DNA of 64,000 nucleotides from Rhodocollybia butyracea (lineage: Eukaryota > Basidiomycota > Agaricomycetes > Agaricales > Omphalotaceae), in contig JADNRY010000074.1 of the NCBI GenBank assembly GCA_015501585.1, positions 62,001-126,000 on the forward strand. The letters are read 5' to 3'. Numbering within the stretch: the first letter of the stretch is position 1; every line of letters starts with the position of its first letter. The notes under the pieces are model-generated. The model did no database searches. It saw only the letters and a list, made by a program, of their open reading frames with translations, and was not told the DNA's origin. The translations under genes and the position numbers were made by a program. Shown piece after piece: positions 12,172 to 24,031 of this stretch.

Positions 12172-13041
12172 ATGGATCACCGTGTCTGCGCAGGTGGCTT
12201 GACATCCGGCCAAACATTTGAACAGCAATGGACGTCTGCTGGGGTTCCCTTATCTCACTACAGACACCCATCTTACTATGGACAGAATCTAATGTGCCAG
12301 CCACAAACTTCAGCGAGCACTGATGCGCCGGAACAGTCCACCGTTTGGCAGGAAAGTTGGGTGGCTCGTGACACAGAGAATGCGGAGACTACTGAAAATT
12401 CAAAGGCCCATGAGATCAGCAATAACTTATTGAAGGAGTTCCATAAAATCTACAGAGGACCGGGAACAAAAGCCGAAAAACGAGAGCTGAATCAAAAGTA
12501 CCGTAATCTTGTTTGTATTTGAAATATTTTGGCAGATCCATTTACTGATAGTTACAACCAGGCGTGCGATCAATGCTACCACAAAGGAATTGAATGCACC
12601 AGCGATGAGTTTACACTCCTGTGTAAACAATGCACCTACTCGATGGGGTGTACAAAGAGGGACTTTCTGAAGAGAATGCGAGTTCAAGAGAGGATGAACA
12701 TCAATGGCTCTGAATATGCTGCCCTTTACAATGCCTCTGGTTTCGATCCGCAAAAAAGCCTACATGCTGCGGAACAGCAAGTGAGCCGAAGGTTGAAGAA
12801 GCTCCGTGACAAGGACGATGAAATCTTCAACAGGGAGGAGAAAATAAGGGATGACAAGGAGAGGCTCAGAATCCAAGAGGAGAGACTCTGCATCGAAAAA
12901 GAGAGACTCCAGTCCAAGGAGGAGGCTCTCCACATCAGGGAAGAGCGTCTTCAGCGTTTTGCCCCCATGTTTACTGGCTCCAAGGAGCAGCGAGTGCACT
13001 CTTATGCGGGAATCAAAGATACGCCCTCTCCCTCCTCCTAA
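12172..13041 (+). CDS. Unknown protein with a cysteine cluster and coiled coil
   Basis: ATG at 12172 (MDHRVCAGGLTSGQTFEQQ). The first 117 residues are polar. After a stop (TGA 12520-12522) the same frame continues into ACDQCYHKGIECTS ... LCKQCTYSMGCTKRDFLKRM, a set of Cys pairs (CxxC, C, CxxC, C) that suggests a small zinc cluster, then a long Glu/Arg heptad-rich stretch (about 12770-12960, EEKIRDDKERLRIQEERL) that should form a coiled coil, and a Ser/Pro tail. The TGA may lie inside a short intron (GTAATC...GGCAG, 33 nt, keeps the frame) or be a CGA-to-TGA mutation; the sequence alone does not decide. A DNA- or RNA-binding role is only a guess. Confidence 0.5.
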
Positions 13042-13950
13042 GATTCTGCTTTGCACGGCTCCTCCAGTATTATGCACCCCATGAATTTGAACTTTCCTAC
13101 AACATTTTCTACTGGTCTCATTCCTCCGGCATCATTATCGTTTGAATTTAAAGAGTCCTTTTTGCCCACTCCTTTAGCAGAGGGCCATCTGCGGGCGCCA
13201 TTGGTGAATACATGTACCCTTGCTATCCAATTTGATCACTCAATGTACTTACTAGCCTCCATCATTCATTGCACCAATTGGCGAAACTTGGGCTGATTCA
13301 AGCACGCCTGGGATGCATTGATCAGCAGATGTCAAAGTCGAATACCACTGTCGAATACCACTGTCATATAGCATGTCTCATTACTCCTCTCTCTTCTGGT
13401 GTGTAAAGGGTTCTGAACGTGGGACGTGGGTTGTTCGTTTTTCTTTTTTACTCAGCTTGTACTTGTACCCCTGAATCTGAAATTTGCTAGCCTGCTAGTG
13501 TATGAATCATTCTAAGGGAAAAACAGATAGCATTGAAGCTACTGCAAAGTGGAACAGCAAGCCCAAAGCAGATACAAAGCTCCTTAGCAACATTTAGCTA
13601 GATATCCGGACATTGCCAAGATGTACTCAGTAGAGTTGGGAGGGAAGATCGTGGGACAACATCCCGGCTCGGGTCCAATCTCATCGTAGCGAAAGCGATT
13701 CACCATGATAGCCAAGTTGTTGAGCCGTCTTGAGGCGTTATACCAAATGAAAGCGGCAGAAGCGTACTAGTTTGTCACCATGCGGACAAATCGCACAACT
13801 CACGCGGCGCCACTTTCATCGACTCCTTGTACTACCAAAAAATATGTAAATGAGGAAGAATTGGATATAGTGACGAAGCACTCACATTTGTTATGATTAA
13901 GTTCTTCTCCATACATATCTACAACGTCATGCGTTGAGCCTACAGGCTCT
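13042..13950. other. No gene recognised
   Basis: Downstream flank of the cysteine-cluster gene and lost C-terminal half of the protease relic that follows. Short duplicated phrase GTCGAATACCACTGTC at 13336-13363. No coding content is seen. Confidence 0.3.
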
Positions 13951-14868
13951 TCATATCGAGCAGCGGAAGTGAAAATCATTAATTGGAATGAACGTGCGAT
14001 CCCAGTTTGTAAGTCCTTGGGCCTTCTACTCTCGACTTAGCGAAACCCGTAAACCAAAATAAGAATCGTACCTCAGCAGTGCGACACCACTTTTGCACGC
14101 CCAGTTCATCTTCTGAGGTCAAGGTCCCGGTTTTGGTGTGCACACACTGAGTATCCTGAAAAAGGAACTTGCAGGCAAACCAAGTGCCGAGTCCAAGAGT
14201 TCTCAGGGATTTGGAGCACCACCTATTGACAAGATATTTTACAACATCATCATCTACCCATCATTGAACACCAAGTGTTTCAAAACTTCGGCGAGGAAAT
14301 TGCGATAGCGCTACTTTGCCACGCTTCACCGCCTGCAATCGCATTAAAACTTGAACATGGCATGACCCAAAAAATATCTGTACCGTCATCATTGACCTAA
14401 GAGTTTCCGACGTTTCGTCAGGATAGGCATCCAATATATGGAACAGGGCAATCTCCGTGGACGATATAATTTCGGGAAAGTATTGGCGCAGGTGATAAAG
14501 ATTGCGTAGCATAGTAGGTTCTCGTGCTGATAGAGGCAAGCGGTAAAGTTCCTCTAGATGATGGGGAGACAACAGAGAAGATCCTCCAAGCCACGCAATC
14601 GTTCGAGTCGAAGCTGAGATTGCTGGTAGAAATTTCTCTTCTGTTGTTGTAAAAGTGGACCGAACACCTGAGCGCTGTTTGTCGTGATATCATTCGAGGC
14701 AGATAGAACATCCGTAGAGCGACAATGTGAAATAAGCGTCGACAGCTCTTTGAGGTGTTTGGCAGCGGGATTTTGCATCTGTCCAAAGGGGGAGTCTGAG
14801 ACAGTGCGCCTTTGTAGTTCGTCTGTTTGTCCGGCAGGAAGCTCTGAGACGTAGCGACGGAAGTTCAT
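13951..14868 (-). pseudogene. Second Ulp1-like protease relic, truncated
   Basis: ATG at 14868 (MNFRRYVSELPAGQTDELQ). The long N-terminal part shares with the first copy (2891-4366) the block AYPDETSETLR (EYPEEAEARLR there). A frame slip lies near 14560. Then comes SFETLGVQ, TGA at 14261-14263, WVDDDVVKYLVNRWCSKS, matching LGVNRWINDEVVNYFVGKWC of the first copy, so the TGA sits exactly where the paralogue has Arg. After an intron I read LTNWDRTFIPINDFHFRCS, after which similarity ends; the catalytic His and Cys blocks are missing. It is therefore a truncated, inactive copy. The region upstream (14870-15034) stays open in another frame but shows no family features. Confidence 0.65.
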
Positions 14869-16039
14869 GACTTTGAGTCATAAATTCAGCCACCGCTAAT
14901 ACCTCTGAGTATTTAACTCTGAAATATGGAATGTCCTTCATTTTCATCGTCTCATGATGTCCCGACAAGCAAGAACCCTGCCTCTCAAAGCGAGTCGAAG
15001 GAAACGTAGGATGAAGGGTGAGTCCTGATGCCAATCCAGCACTTCTGTATACGGACGCCTTGGACTAAAACCTTCCTGTCGGTTAATGATAGGAAGACGA
15101 GAGAATTTTATTGCACAGCAAACTGAGAGTTATTTCCAAACGCAACATATGGCAGAGCTCCCCTTTCTTCGTAGAATGAGGGTTCGATACACCAAAAGTC
15201 GAGTTCCCGGATATACGCAGACTAATGGACATTTGCAGCAGGTTTTACCAAACGTCGAACAACCAAAGGGAGCCTGCACAGCTGGTTAGCCAGTCAATTA
15301 CTTTGCTCGTGCACTCACCTTACATCAATAGATATACCAAACAGTGCACCAAATACACCAGAGATACCAACTGCACCAAATACACCAAACGTATGATATC
15401 CAAGTCCTCGTGCAGGAAACCTTTTGACGCGACAGATGGCGTACCGTGACCTCGCAGAGCTATTTCCCTAATACTTAAGCCTCAGTTACGATCGTCGAAT
15501 GAATGAAAGCACATACTGATCATTTGCGAAAAGTTCTATACTAGTGCCTATAGGTCGGCGGTAGCTGAATTCAACAGCCTCGCACCGGGCCGGATATATA
15601 TCGAATGACGCCCGCGGTTTTGTCAGTTAGCGTCTTCCAGACTTAGTGCTCAGCGCTCAGTACTCAGTACTCAGTAGAGAGAAGGATGAATCATGGCTTG
15701 TGGTGGTAACAAAGTTATCTTATCTAATTTAAGCATCCAGTTTCAATTTCAGTGGATGACACGAAACTGACAGTGCGCCTATGTGTGATATTCTCCAACA
15801 CAGCTGCTCTCTTAGTGCCTGCAGCACATAGCCGTCTTATCATTTGTGTTTTATGGTTCGATAAATAAGGCACTGAAACACCCACTTTCAATTTGTGTTG
15901 TGGACGTTCTGTCAGTTCATGAAAGTTGAAACAGATTCACATTAGTACTAGTATATTGTCTGATATGTATATTTACTCCGAAAAAAAATGATTGACATTC
16001 ATCCAGTAAGTTCATCTCAGTTGCAAAACAAAAGGCAGC
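14869..16039. other. No gene recognised; small CACCAAATA repeats
   Basis: Contains an imperfect run of ATACACCAAAC/GCACCAAATACACC units at about 15330-15392 and a run of (A)CTCAGT(A) units at 15645-15675. No open frame with recognisable content. Confidence 0.4.
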
Positions 16040-16132
16040 GCCCTCGTGGGGAATTGAACCCCAATCTACCTCCAAATGCATTTACCGCGGAGCTAACAAG
16101 TAAGGTCGTGCTAACCATTGCACTACGTGGGC
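16040..16132 (-). tRNA. tRNA-like gene with a probable intron, isotype unresolved
   Basis: On the minus strand GCCCACG (16132-16126) pairs with CGAGGGC (16046-16040) with one mismatch. The D arm GTGCAATGGTTAGCAC and the T arm TGGGG-TTCAATT-CCCCA are well formed. The anticodon region is about 20 nt too long, so an intron is likely; the anticodon stem can be drawn in more than one way and I do not assign an amino acid. A covariance-model scan would settle it. Confidence 0.6.
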
Positions 16133-16918
16133 TGTATAATTTATACAGTGCAACTGTCAAAGGTGCTGAGGAAGGAATTTGTCATAAGCAATTGCTGCAT
16201 TGTACTCAGATGTGTCCTGGTCATTTTTGGGTCGGTTACTAACTCGGGACTGTTACATGCGAAAATATTTCCTGACCTTTGTAGATTCATTAGGTATAAC
16301 CAGTAACGCCGGTACACGGCAGTGCCCGCTACCTCCCTAAGCAAACACCTGAAAGCATCCAACAAGGCCAAGGCCTCACAACATTTCTGACAGCTCAAAA
16401 GAGATACAACATCCGCGACATATGCCATGGATGTTCTTCCAAATCTTGGAACAAGCGCGATCGAAAACTCAAGCACCATAAGACCCTCTACCCTAAAGAG
16501 GTAGCGGGAATAACATAACATTACAGTTTCCGATTCGCGCGATACTTTCGCAAACGAGGCATGGTCGACTGAATCTTTTGAAACGATCGTACAAGTCGTT
16601 ACGGCTCTATATATTCAAGGTTGGGTCTCACTTCGCGTTCAAAATGCAGATCAGACTTCAAACTTGAGTCAGAAGCAAGTCAGAAGACTCAGAAATTGCT
16701 TACTGGGAGCTCGAGAAAAAATAGAAGAGATATGGGAACTAAGTATAGATGCTATCCACTCCAATTCTCACGTTTTATCAAGATGGTATGATCCTGTATG
16801 ATCTCGAACAGTTACCATAGTCATCTGATATTTTCACTGATGCAGCAATCTCATATAAATGTTCCCTCTGTTCTTTCACTCTGTGACTTTGTCCTCCCAA
16901 CTTAGTACTCCTACCGGT
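16133..16918. other. Flank of the Plavaka element
   Basis: No gene recognised. The minus-strand frame 16141-16521 has no domain. This should contain the left end of the Plavaka element, but I found no matching inverted repeat on the far side of the transposase. Confidence 0.3.
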
Positions 16919-19900
16919 ATGGCCCCAGAACCCATCAAATGTCCTGTATGCTATCGGGAATTTTCCGTAGCTGGGTACCTAGAGCGACACATAAAACAGA
17001 CTAAGGATGATGCGCATAAGCAGGAATTCGTGCGCCAAGAGAGAACACAAATAGATAGAATATCCAAAACTATCGAAAGAGTAGAAGCACTTGCTCGTTC
17101 TCGCCTTCCCAGCCATGCACAGCGTCAGCCTTTACAACAGCCGAATGATAATCTAAAATTAGGCTCCAACGAGGCCATGCATGTAGATTTGTACAACATA
17201 AATGACCAAGAAGAATATAGCGATTCCGAAGATGAAGACAGTTACTCCAACTTTGGACCTGACCCTGGTTACGGAGATGAGACTGATCATGGGAATTCAG
17301 ACATTGAAGACAATGTGTCTGATTGTCCATCATTACTTTCACTGTCCGATGACGAATCTGACTCTTCCAGCTGGCAAGGAGGTATGTTCAGCTTTATTTA
17401 AAATCTTGTAGTTGTGCAACTACTAATCAGTGAATGACTCAATCATATGCAGACTTCGAAGATGATGATATGCCAGATGTGTTAATGGAGCCTGAAGCAG
17501 AAGCCGGGTTTGACTTCCTACCCCCCCTGAAACCGGCTAGCCCAAACTTCCCCAATTACTCAACAAGTGGCATCCACTCTGATCCCACATATCCATCCGA
17601 AGACATTGATATGGGAGAGGTTTCTGAAACTGGCTCCTCTAATTCGGATACTGGGGCCTCTTCTATGATAGACCGTGACTCAGATATGAACGCCTCTTCT
17701 GACCCCGAGGCCTCAGGAGAGTCTGAGGCTTCTTCATCTCCAAGACGTTTCAATTTAGCCGGCATCCTCAACAGTGTTGATGACGAAGATGAACCAAGAA
17801 CTTGGCAATGGAACGATACTGCTGGTAAGGTGATCAACAAATGTAAAACTGTCTATGAACGATGGGAAAGTATTTTAAAATTGAAAGGGCAACAGGAACT
17901 TAGTAGTGGTACTACTACTCATGATGATAATCTTGATCAGAAGTGCTATCACCCTTTTGCTTCCCAGTTGGATTGGGAAATTGCACAGTGGGCAGTCACA
18001 GAAAAGATTTCTCAAAAAGCTCTTGATCGCCTGCTTAACGTTCCTCAGGTAAAGTCTTTCAAATATTTTTTGATGACTCGCTCCAGTGGCAGTAGTCACT
18101 GAGAAGCTGTAGTAGTATTCAAGGTTGTTGACTTTTCAAATCTCATAGGTACAGCAAAAATTAGGTCTATCTTATGAAAACTCCCGAGGTATGCTAAAGT
18201 GCATTGATGAAATCCCCGAGAGATGTGGAAAATGGCGGACTAAACAATTATCATTCCGTGATAAACCTGGTGAACATTTCACTGTGTATCATCGGGACCC
18301 AGTTGAAGCAATCAAAGCACTCTGGTGTGATCCTGCCTTTGCTGAACACTTGGTGTACAAACCAGGAAAGCTTTTTCGTGGGGCAGAACAGACTGAAAAC
18401 AATTGTATCTACTCTGAGACGTGGACTACGGGTTTTTGGAATGCAGTGCAGGTGTGTAATTGAACTTATCTGTCGGCTGCCACTTCTTGCAAATCTCAAT
18501 TCAAAACCTAGCATGCAATTCCAGTTGGAGGGACAGTCTGTCCTGTGATTATAGCCTCTGATAAAACAAATCTGACCAGATTCTCAGGGAACAAATCGAA
18601 GCCCAGTGCCCGGGCATGTGTCCTTATTGCTTATCTCTCGGTTGATAAGCCGAATAAACAAGGCCTTACAAAAAAAGATCTTAAATTACGAACGTATGAA
18701 ATTTTTCATCGTTCTATGGCTCATGTGCTGGAACCATTAAAATCTGCTGGAAATCCAAAAACAGGGGGGATAGAAATGGTTGGAGGCGATGGCAATGTGA
18801 GGAAAGTCTATCCTCTGCTCTGTACATATGTTGCAGACTATCCCGAACAATGTCTCGTAACATGCACAAAGTATGGCACCTGTCCAAAGTGCCAGCGAAA
18901 GGCAAATGACTTGGGTCTTGCCAGTGCTGGGGATTCTCGGACGGTGTTATGGACCCTAGGAATAATGAAAGAAGCTCATGATACTTCAGTAGCTAATCAG
19001 AAGGCTACTCCGGGCCAAGATTCAAATTCCACGCGAAAAAGCAAGAGTCGCGCACATACCCTTGCTATGAAGCACGATGTTGCTGGGGGAATTGAACCTT
19101 TTTGGAAAGACTTTCCTCTAACGGACATTCATGATTGCATCACCCCTGATATTCTCCACCAGTGTTATCAGGATGTATTCAAGCATCTACTTAAATGGGT
19201 GCAAGAAATTGTAGGTGAAAATGAACTTGATGAGCGATTCCAAGTCCTACCGCCTACATGTGGAGTACGTCATTTCAAAAAGGGGATAGCAGATTTCAGC
19301 CAGGTAACTGGAACTGAGCATAAGCACATAGCACGTATCCTCCTGGCATCTCTAACAGGCAAAGTTGACCAAAGGGGAATCGTAGCTTGCAAAGCCTTGT
19401 TGAATTTCATACACCTTGCTCAGTATCCTTCACATGATGAGGATACCCTTGGCTATATGGATTTAGAACTAAATGTCTGGCACAAAAATAAGGCTTACTT
19501 TGTCGAACAACAGACTACCAAAGATCAAATCAACATTCCCAAATTCCATTCTCTGCTTCATTATGTAAATTCCATCAAGTGGCTTGGCACAACTGATAAC
19601 TACAACACAGAAGCATTTGAGCGTTTCCATATAGACATGGCAAAAGAAGCCTGGGATGCCACCAATAAACGCGATCACTTCCCTCAGATGACCCAGTGGC
19701 TTTCAAGACAAGAAAAAATATTGTCATTTGATTTTTATAGAAACTGGATTAATTCTACTAGTACCAATCAGGGTGCACAGAAAAATGATATTACTCTGAA
19801 GCTTGATGTTGCCAAACTTGGGTTGAAAAAGAGACAGATTCCGAACAGTGATCAAAGAGCCGCCACTGCTACTCCTGCCAGTACTAGTAATGCTAATACC

Positions 19901-20667
19901 AAAACATTGCTGCAGACCAACATCCGAATAGCTAAACACCCACATGAGACAAAAAAAAGTCTTAATGCAATTGCAAATTCTCATAATGCACCTGTTTTAT
20001 ACCGGCATTGAAGCTTTATATAAACTCTCTTCTTCCAAAAGAAGGACAGGTTACGAAAGCAGAAGCTTTATCAATAGGATGTCTTCCTTTTACTTTACTC
20101 GATGTTTGGCACCATTTTAAATTTACACCTGTGAATCTGTTTGATGATGCGTCAGATGTGCCAAAAGAAATAGTAAGAGCTGCCCCTTCTTCCATCAAAA
20201 AAAACTCCAAGTCAAAGTCAAAGTCTCAATATGATACAGTGATAATATTGATCAATGATGAAGCTGAATCTACGGCAGTAAGAGGCTGTAGGGTTGCCAG
20301 ACTTAGGGTCATATTCCGGCTCCCTAACGTGGTAAAAAGACTTGGGCAAAGATCTGAAGAGGACGCTCCCCCAAACTGGCCCAAGGCTGAAACACCTCTT
20401 GCATATGTTACATGGTTTTCTCGATTTAAAAGTGTACCTGATAGTAAAAATGGAATGTATCGCGTACAACCATCAGTCAGTGCCTCGAATGGCACTCCTC
20501 AAGGTGAAATCATTCCATTGTCAGATATTAGACAGAGTTGTATGCTCGTACCAAGCTCGAGTGATTGGGAAGGAAACGGCTGGACTTCAGACAATATACT
20601 GGATAAGTGTCCAGCATTTTTTGTGAATAATTTTCAGAGTAAATATACATATCAGACGATATATTGA
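16919..20667 (+). pseudogene. Plavaka-type (CACTA-like) transposase, frameshifted near the C terminus
   Basis: Plavaka elements are a fungal branch of the CACTA superfamily. Exons: 16919-17381, 17453-18048, 18149-18451, 18512 onward; all junctions are GT...AG and keep the frame. The protein starts MAPEPIKCPVCYREF, a C2H2-like finger (CPVC ... H), followed by acidic low-complexity sequence, then the transposase core: ETWTTGFWNAVQ, PVIIASDKTNLTRFSGNKSK, YVADYPEQCLVTCTKYGTCP, LTDIHDCITPDILHQCYQDV, PPTCGVRHFKKGI, NIPKFHSLLHYVNSIKWLGT and NTEAFERFHIDMAKEAWDAT. At about 20005 one base is missing and the frame stops (NAPVLYRH, TGA); the C-terminal part continues one frame over from 20008 to 20667 (CPAFFVNNF and so on). 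The core is otherwise free of stops, so the loss is recent. Terminal repeats were not found. Confidence 0.85.
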
Positions 20668-21065
20668 TTATCAACTTCCACTCCGATCCCATCGTTTCAA
20701 ACCTACAGAGTCTCGCTATGATATCTTCGAATGTCGCTAAATTCGATGACTGCGCTGCTGTTACCTTGGTCCAATCACGTTGGTCCAGACCTAGAAGTTT
20801 GGAGCGGTCAAGCAAGCGCGCGAGGATCATGTATGCAGACTTTCACACTCAAATTCCCTGTCGATAGATTGGGCTCTTGATTGGGCTGGTTTCCGGACTT
20901 TACACTTTACAAGTCTGTTGTCTTTCCATCTCGTCTTTTCTTTATCTTTTCTTTGTATATTTTGCTACTAGCTAGGATACTAGTGTTGGTATATTGTATT
21001 TTTTTGGAGAAATACTGTAAATACACATATACAGACTTATAGTGCATCAGTAAAACGTAAGTGAG
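20668..21065. other. 3' flank of the Plavaka transposase
   Basis: AT-rich sequence with no gene. It should include the 3' UTR and right end of the element; no terminal inverted repeat matching the left side could be found by eye. Confidence 0.3.
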
Positions 21066-21170
21066 CTGGAGCCACTCGAAACGGCTCAGGCACTATGCAG
21101 CCGTTTCGAGTGACTCCAGCCTAGCGGCTCCCGGCGCTGTACAGTGCCGGAAAGCGGCTTCCCGTGCGCG
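21066..21170. repeat. Hairpin repeat, same family as 1608-1738
   Basis: 21066-21086 and 21099-21119 form a 21-bp inverted repeat (CTGGAGCCACTCGAAACGGC with one mismatch), followed to about 21170 by a segment whose reverse complement (GCACGGGAAGCCGC ... GGCACTGTACAGC) matches 1626-1690. Confidence 0.6.
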
Positions 21171-21817
21171 GTGTCTTGTTTAAGCAAGAACGGTAGACCT
21201 GGCGACAACAAGTACTCGGACCCTAAATTGGACACCCTAACCACTCCCCCATCAGCACGTTTCAAATAAGTAGTGATTAATCTGCCTTTGTAAATCGTGG
21301 AATATCATTTGCCTTGATTGTGAACATCTCGCGTCGGCTGAATGGTACCGTATCATCAATGACAAGACTTTCTCATCCTATTCCCCGTTGACGAAGCACA
21401 TCTTATACGAACTTGGGGCTTTACCAGTTTCCGCCCTCAATTTGAGGAGATTGGAGCCTTTGTTAAACTTGTCGTTAAAGGTAGTCTTCCTAGCAACGTG
21501 CCAGTTATTACTACTGCAGCATGTGCACCAGGTGAAGCTACGCATGCACTTTGCACATCATTGGGGATGAATGGAGCTTCCTTTGGACTGTAATACAATA
21601 TTACACAGCCCATGCCAGCTGAAAGTGCCAGTCCCATACAGGTCCTTACGCCGACGCAGGCGGCGAGCTCGACTCCGGTAAAGAAGGTAAACTACGAGGC
21701 CAACGCAGGGATGGTACTAGCCAATGCCCGTAAAGACTAGCTGTTACAGCTACCTATCTAATTCTACCCTAACATGATTATGATCTTATTAGTACTAATG
21801 TAGAGAAGTACTACCAA
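21171..21817. other. No gene recognised
   Basis: Contains only short frames; none has recognisable domain content. Confidence 0.3.
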
Positions 21818-21899
21818 GGTCCAATAGTGTAGAGGTTAACATGCACGATGGCTTGATGATAGACCTCCGTGAGATCCAGGTTCGAGTCCTGGTTGGACC
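21818..21899 (+). tRNA. tRNA-like gene with probable intron
   Basis: The acceptor GGTCCAA (21818-21824) pairs perfectly with TTGGACC (21893-21899). The D arm is GTGTAGAGGTTAACAT and the T arm CCAGG-TTCGAGT-CCTGG, with a perfect B-box GGTTCGAGTCC. The anticodon arm (CACGA ... CCGTG) encloses about 18 nt, so an intron is likely; U33 cannot be placed cleanly and the isotype is left open. A decayed relative is at 25861-25944. Confidence 0.6.
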
Positions 21900-22262
21900 G
21901 TACCGTCAACCAGGACTTATGGCCTCGTATTTTGATTTCTTTTGGCAGTGACTCAAAGTAATTTTCTTTGTGAGCTATGAAATGGCTATGTTATACTGGA
22001 AGATGAGTTGCTTTGTGTACTGTCCGACGCGTGTCATATTCTCCTTCTCCTCACGAAAGCTTATAACAACATAATTTTCACGTGATTTCGGACTCTTTCA
22101 ATTTCACTGCCATTTCCAGTCGTCGACCATGACACTGACAGCCATCTCTTTCCACCTCGCCTGCACGGGCCCCGCAGAGCAGATCTTTACACTTCTGAAC
22201 CTGATTTCAACCAATCGCTGGCCTTCCTGGAAACTGAAAGAGATTTTTTGTCACTGATAAGT

Positions 22263-22376
22263 GTAAGCCTGGGCATACCAAGTTTCTATAATGTGCATAT
22301 ATAGTGGCCGGTGACTTTGAATGTCACTGGCCACTATATATGCACATTATAGAAACTGTGCTAAGCCCAGGCTTAC
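22263..22376. repeat. Near-perfect palindromic MITE-like element
   Basis: GTAAGCCTGGG (22263-22273) pairs with CCCAGGCTTAC (22366-22376), and a second block GTTTCTATAATGTGCATATA plus TAGTGGCC pairs with its reverse complement just inside. Only a few central bases are unpaired, so transcripts would form a long hairpin. No clear target-site duplication beyond AGT. Confidence 0.8.
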
Positions 22377-22449
22377 AGTAAGCTTTCGCACATTTGACAT
22401 CTTTCTTGCTTTAGCTTTCGCTTATCGCTGAAAAGCTTTAGATGTAGAC

Positions 22450-23640
22450 ATGGATTCACCGGTACGCTCTGTCAATGTGGATGAGGGGATCCTCCTGCCA
22501 AGCCTCCAGACAACTCCAGCTGTGTATCCAGTGTTTCCGCGACAGGTGTCCCTCAGGCACAAAGCGTTCGTTAGCACAATCTCTTTCAATCTTGATTGTC
22601 ATTACTGTAGCTGACACGGTCTACTGTTTTCTCCACCCCAAGCGTTTTATCGGAAAAGGCTACCAACTCTGATAAACTTCATCCATGCGATGCAATGGAT
22701 GCACAATTAGCTCACGACCTCACTGGTGCGTAATGCCAATCTCGTTTTCTTTTCATTACTTGTTCGTTATCTCTTCCATTTCGCACCTGAGTTTTGATGT
22801 TCATCGTTCAGCAATGACGCTACCACTACGAACGTCGAGATCTAGAACACTGATGTTTCTTCTGGTCACCAGATCTTGATCTCAAGTGATGTTCCCTTGT
22901 GACGACTAATCAGGGTCAGTGGTGTCATTTCTCTGCTTCCTCGAGTGGTATCCCATACCTCTTTACAGAAAAATCCACTCGACATTCTTCGGTTATATCC
23001 ATGCGTATGTCTCACCCTCTTCGATGCAGAAAAGGTGACTCTACAGTAAGCGACGCACACTTCATTTCCTTACATCTTTACATGTCGTTCACATATATCT
23101 CTTTGTCGACATTTCCTCACAATCATATGTGGTTGGTGGCAGTGACGAAGGCCAAAGTCGATGAACAACGGAAAAGGCATAACAAGGGGTGTGTATCCTA
23201 TCTTATAATACATTTCCATTTACTAATCTGAGAGCGCTCTCTGCTTGACTTGTGAAGGGATCAACAACCGCTCGGAACTCTCAGCCGCTGAGTCGCTGAG
23301 TCGCTGGGTCTAGGAGTTGTATGAATTATAGGCTCCCTCCTTTTGCCCTTCTAGCCGAAGACGCGATGGTTAAAAACACTCGTTGTAAACGCCGCAATTT
23401 GGTTGCTTGGTCGTCGTAGTTCGATACTTATCTTGTCATCATTTGACCTCCGACTCCTGGCCAGAAATACATAGATCTTTAGACAAATCAGGGATGTCGC
23501 AGATGAAGAGATTGTCAATTTCACTGAGACAGCGGTCGGTTGGGAGAAGTATCGATCTTGCCGTTATAAGAAAGCTTTCGAAACTTGGTTAACGTCAACG
23601 CTGAGCGCTCATGCACATACCACGTGATGCACAATAATAA
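22450..23640 (+). other. Decayed coding sequence of unknown family
   Basis: From ATG 22450 a frame reads MDSPVRSVNVDEGILLPSLQ and on to about 22560. The stretch 22407-22720 (TATCGCTGAAAAGCT, CGCTCTGTCAATGTGGATG, AGCGTTTTATCGG) is paralogous to 28200-28450. Later fragments such as RDVADEEIVNFTETAVGWEK (about 23490-23550) look coding. The frames cannot be joined and I do not recognise the protein. Confidence 0.35.
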
Positions 23641-24031
23641 ATTCCTATTTGTCGCGGGAGTTACCGCTTCCCTTCAACGTTCAGGTTGCGCTATGCGCTT
23701 ACATCTGGTACTTCTGCTTATACTTTCTCTCCATAACATTCAGGCCCGCGGGATGACGACCCAATGTAATACCATCTCCTGTTGTTTCATTCGTCTTTGC
23801 TACTACCTTACCCGCACTGCAAGCATACCCCGAGGGCTCGTCTTTGTGGCCTGGCGGATTGCTGCTTTGCCTTTTTTCTTTCTTCTTCTACCTCCTTACC
23901 ATTAACGCCCCGAGCCGACTTATCCTTGTCGCATTCTCTACTGCATTTCTGACTACTTCTACCTCACAGTACGCTCAGGAAAAGAGTTTAGAGCCTATGC
24001 GCTTTCTCCCGGCCTGCCAATCTGCGGGCCT

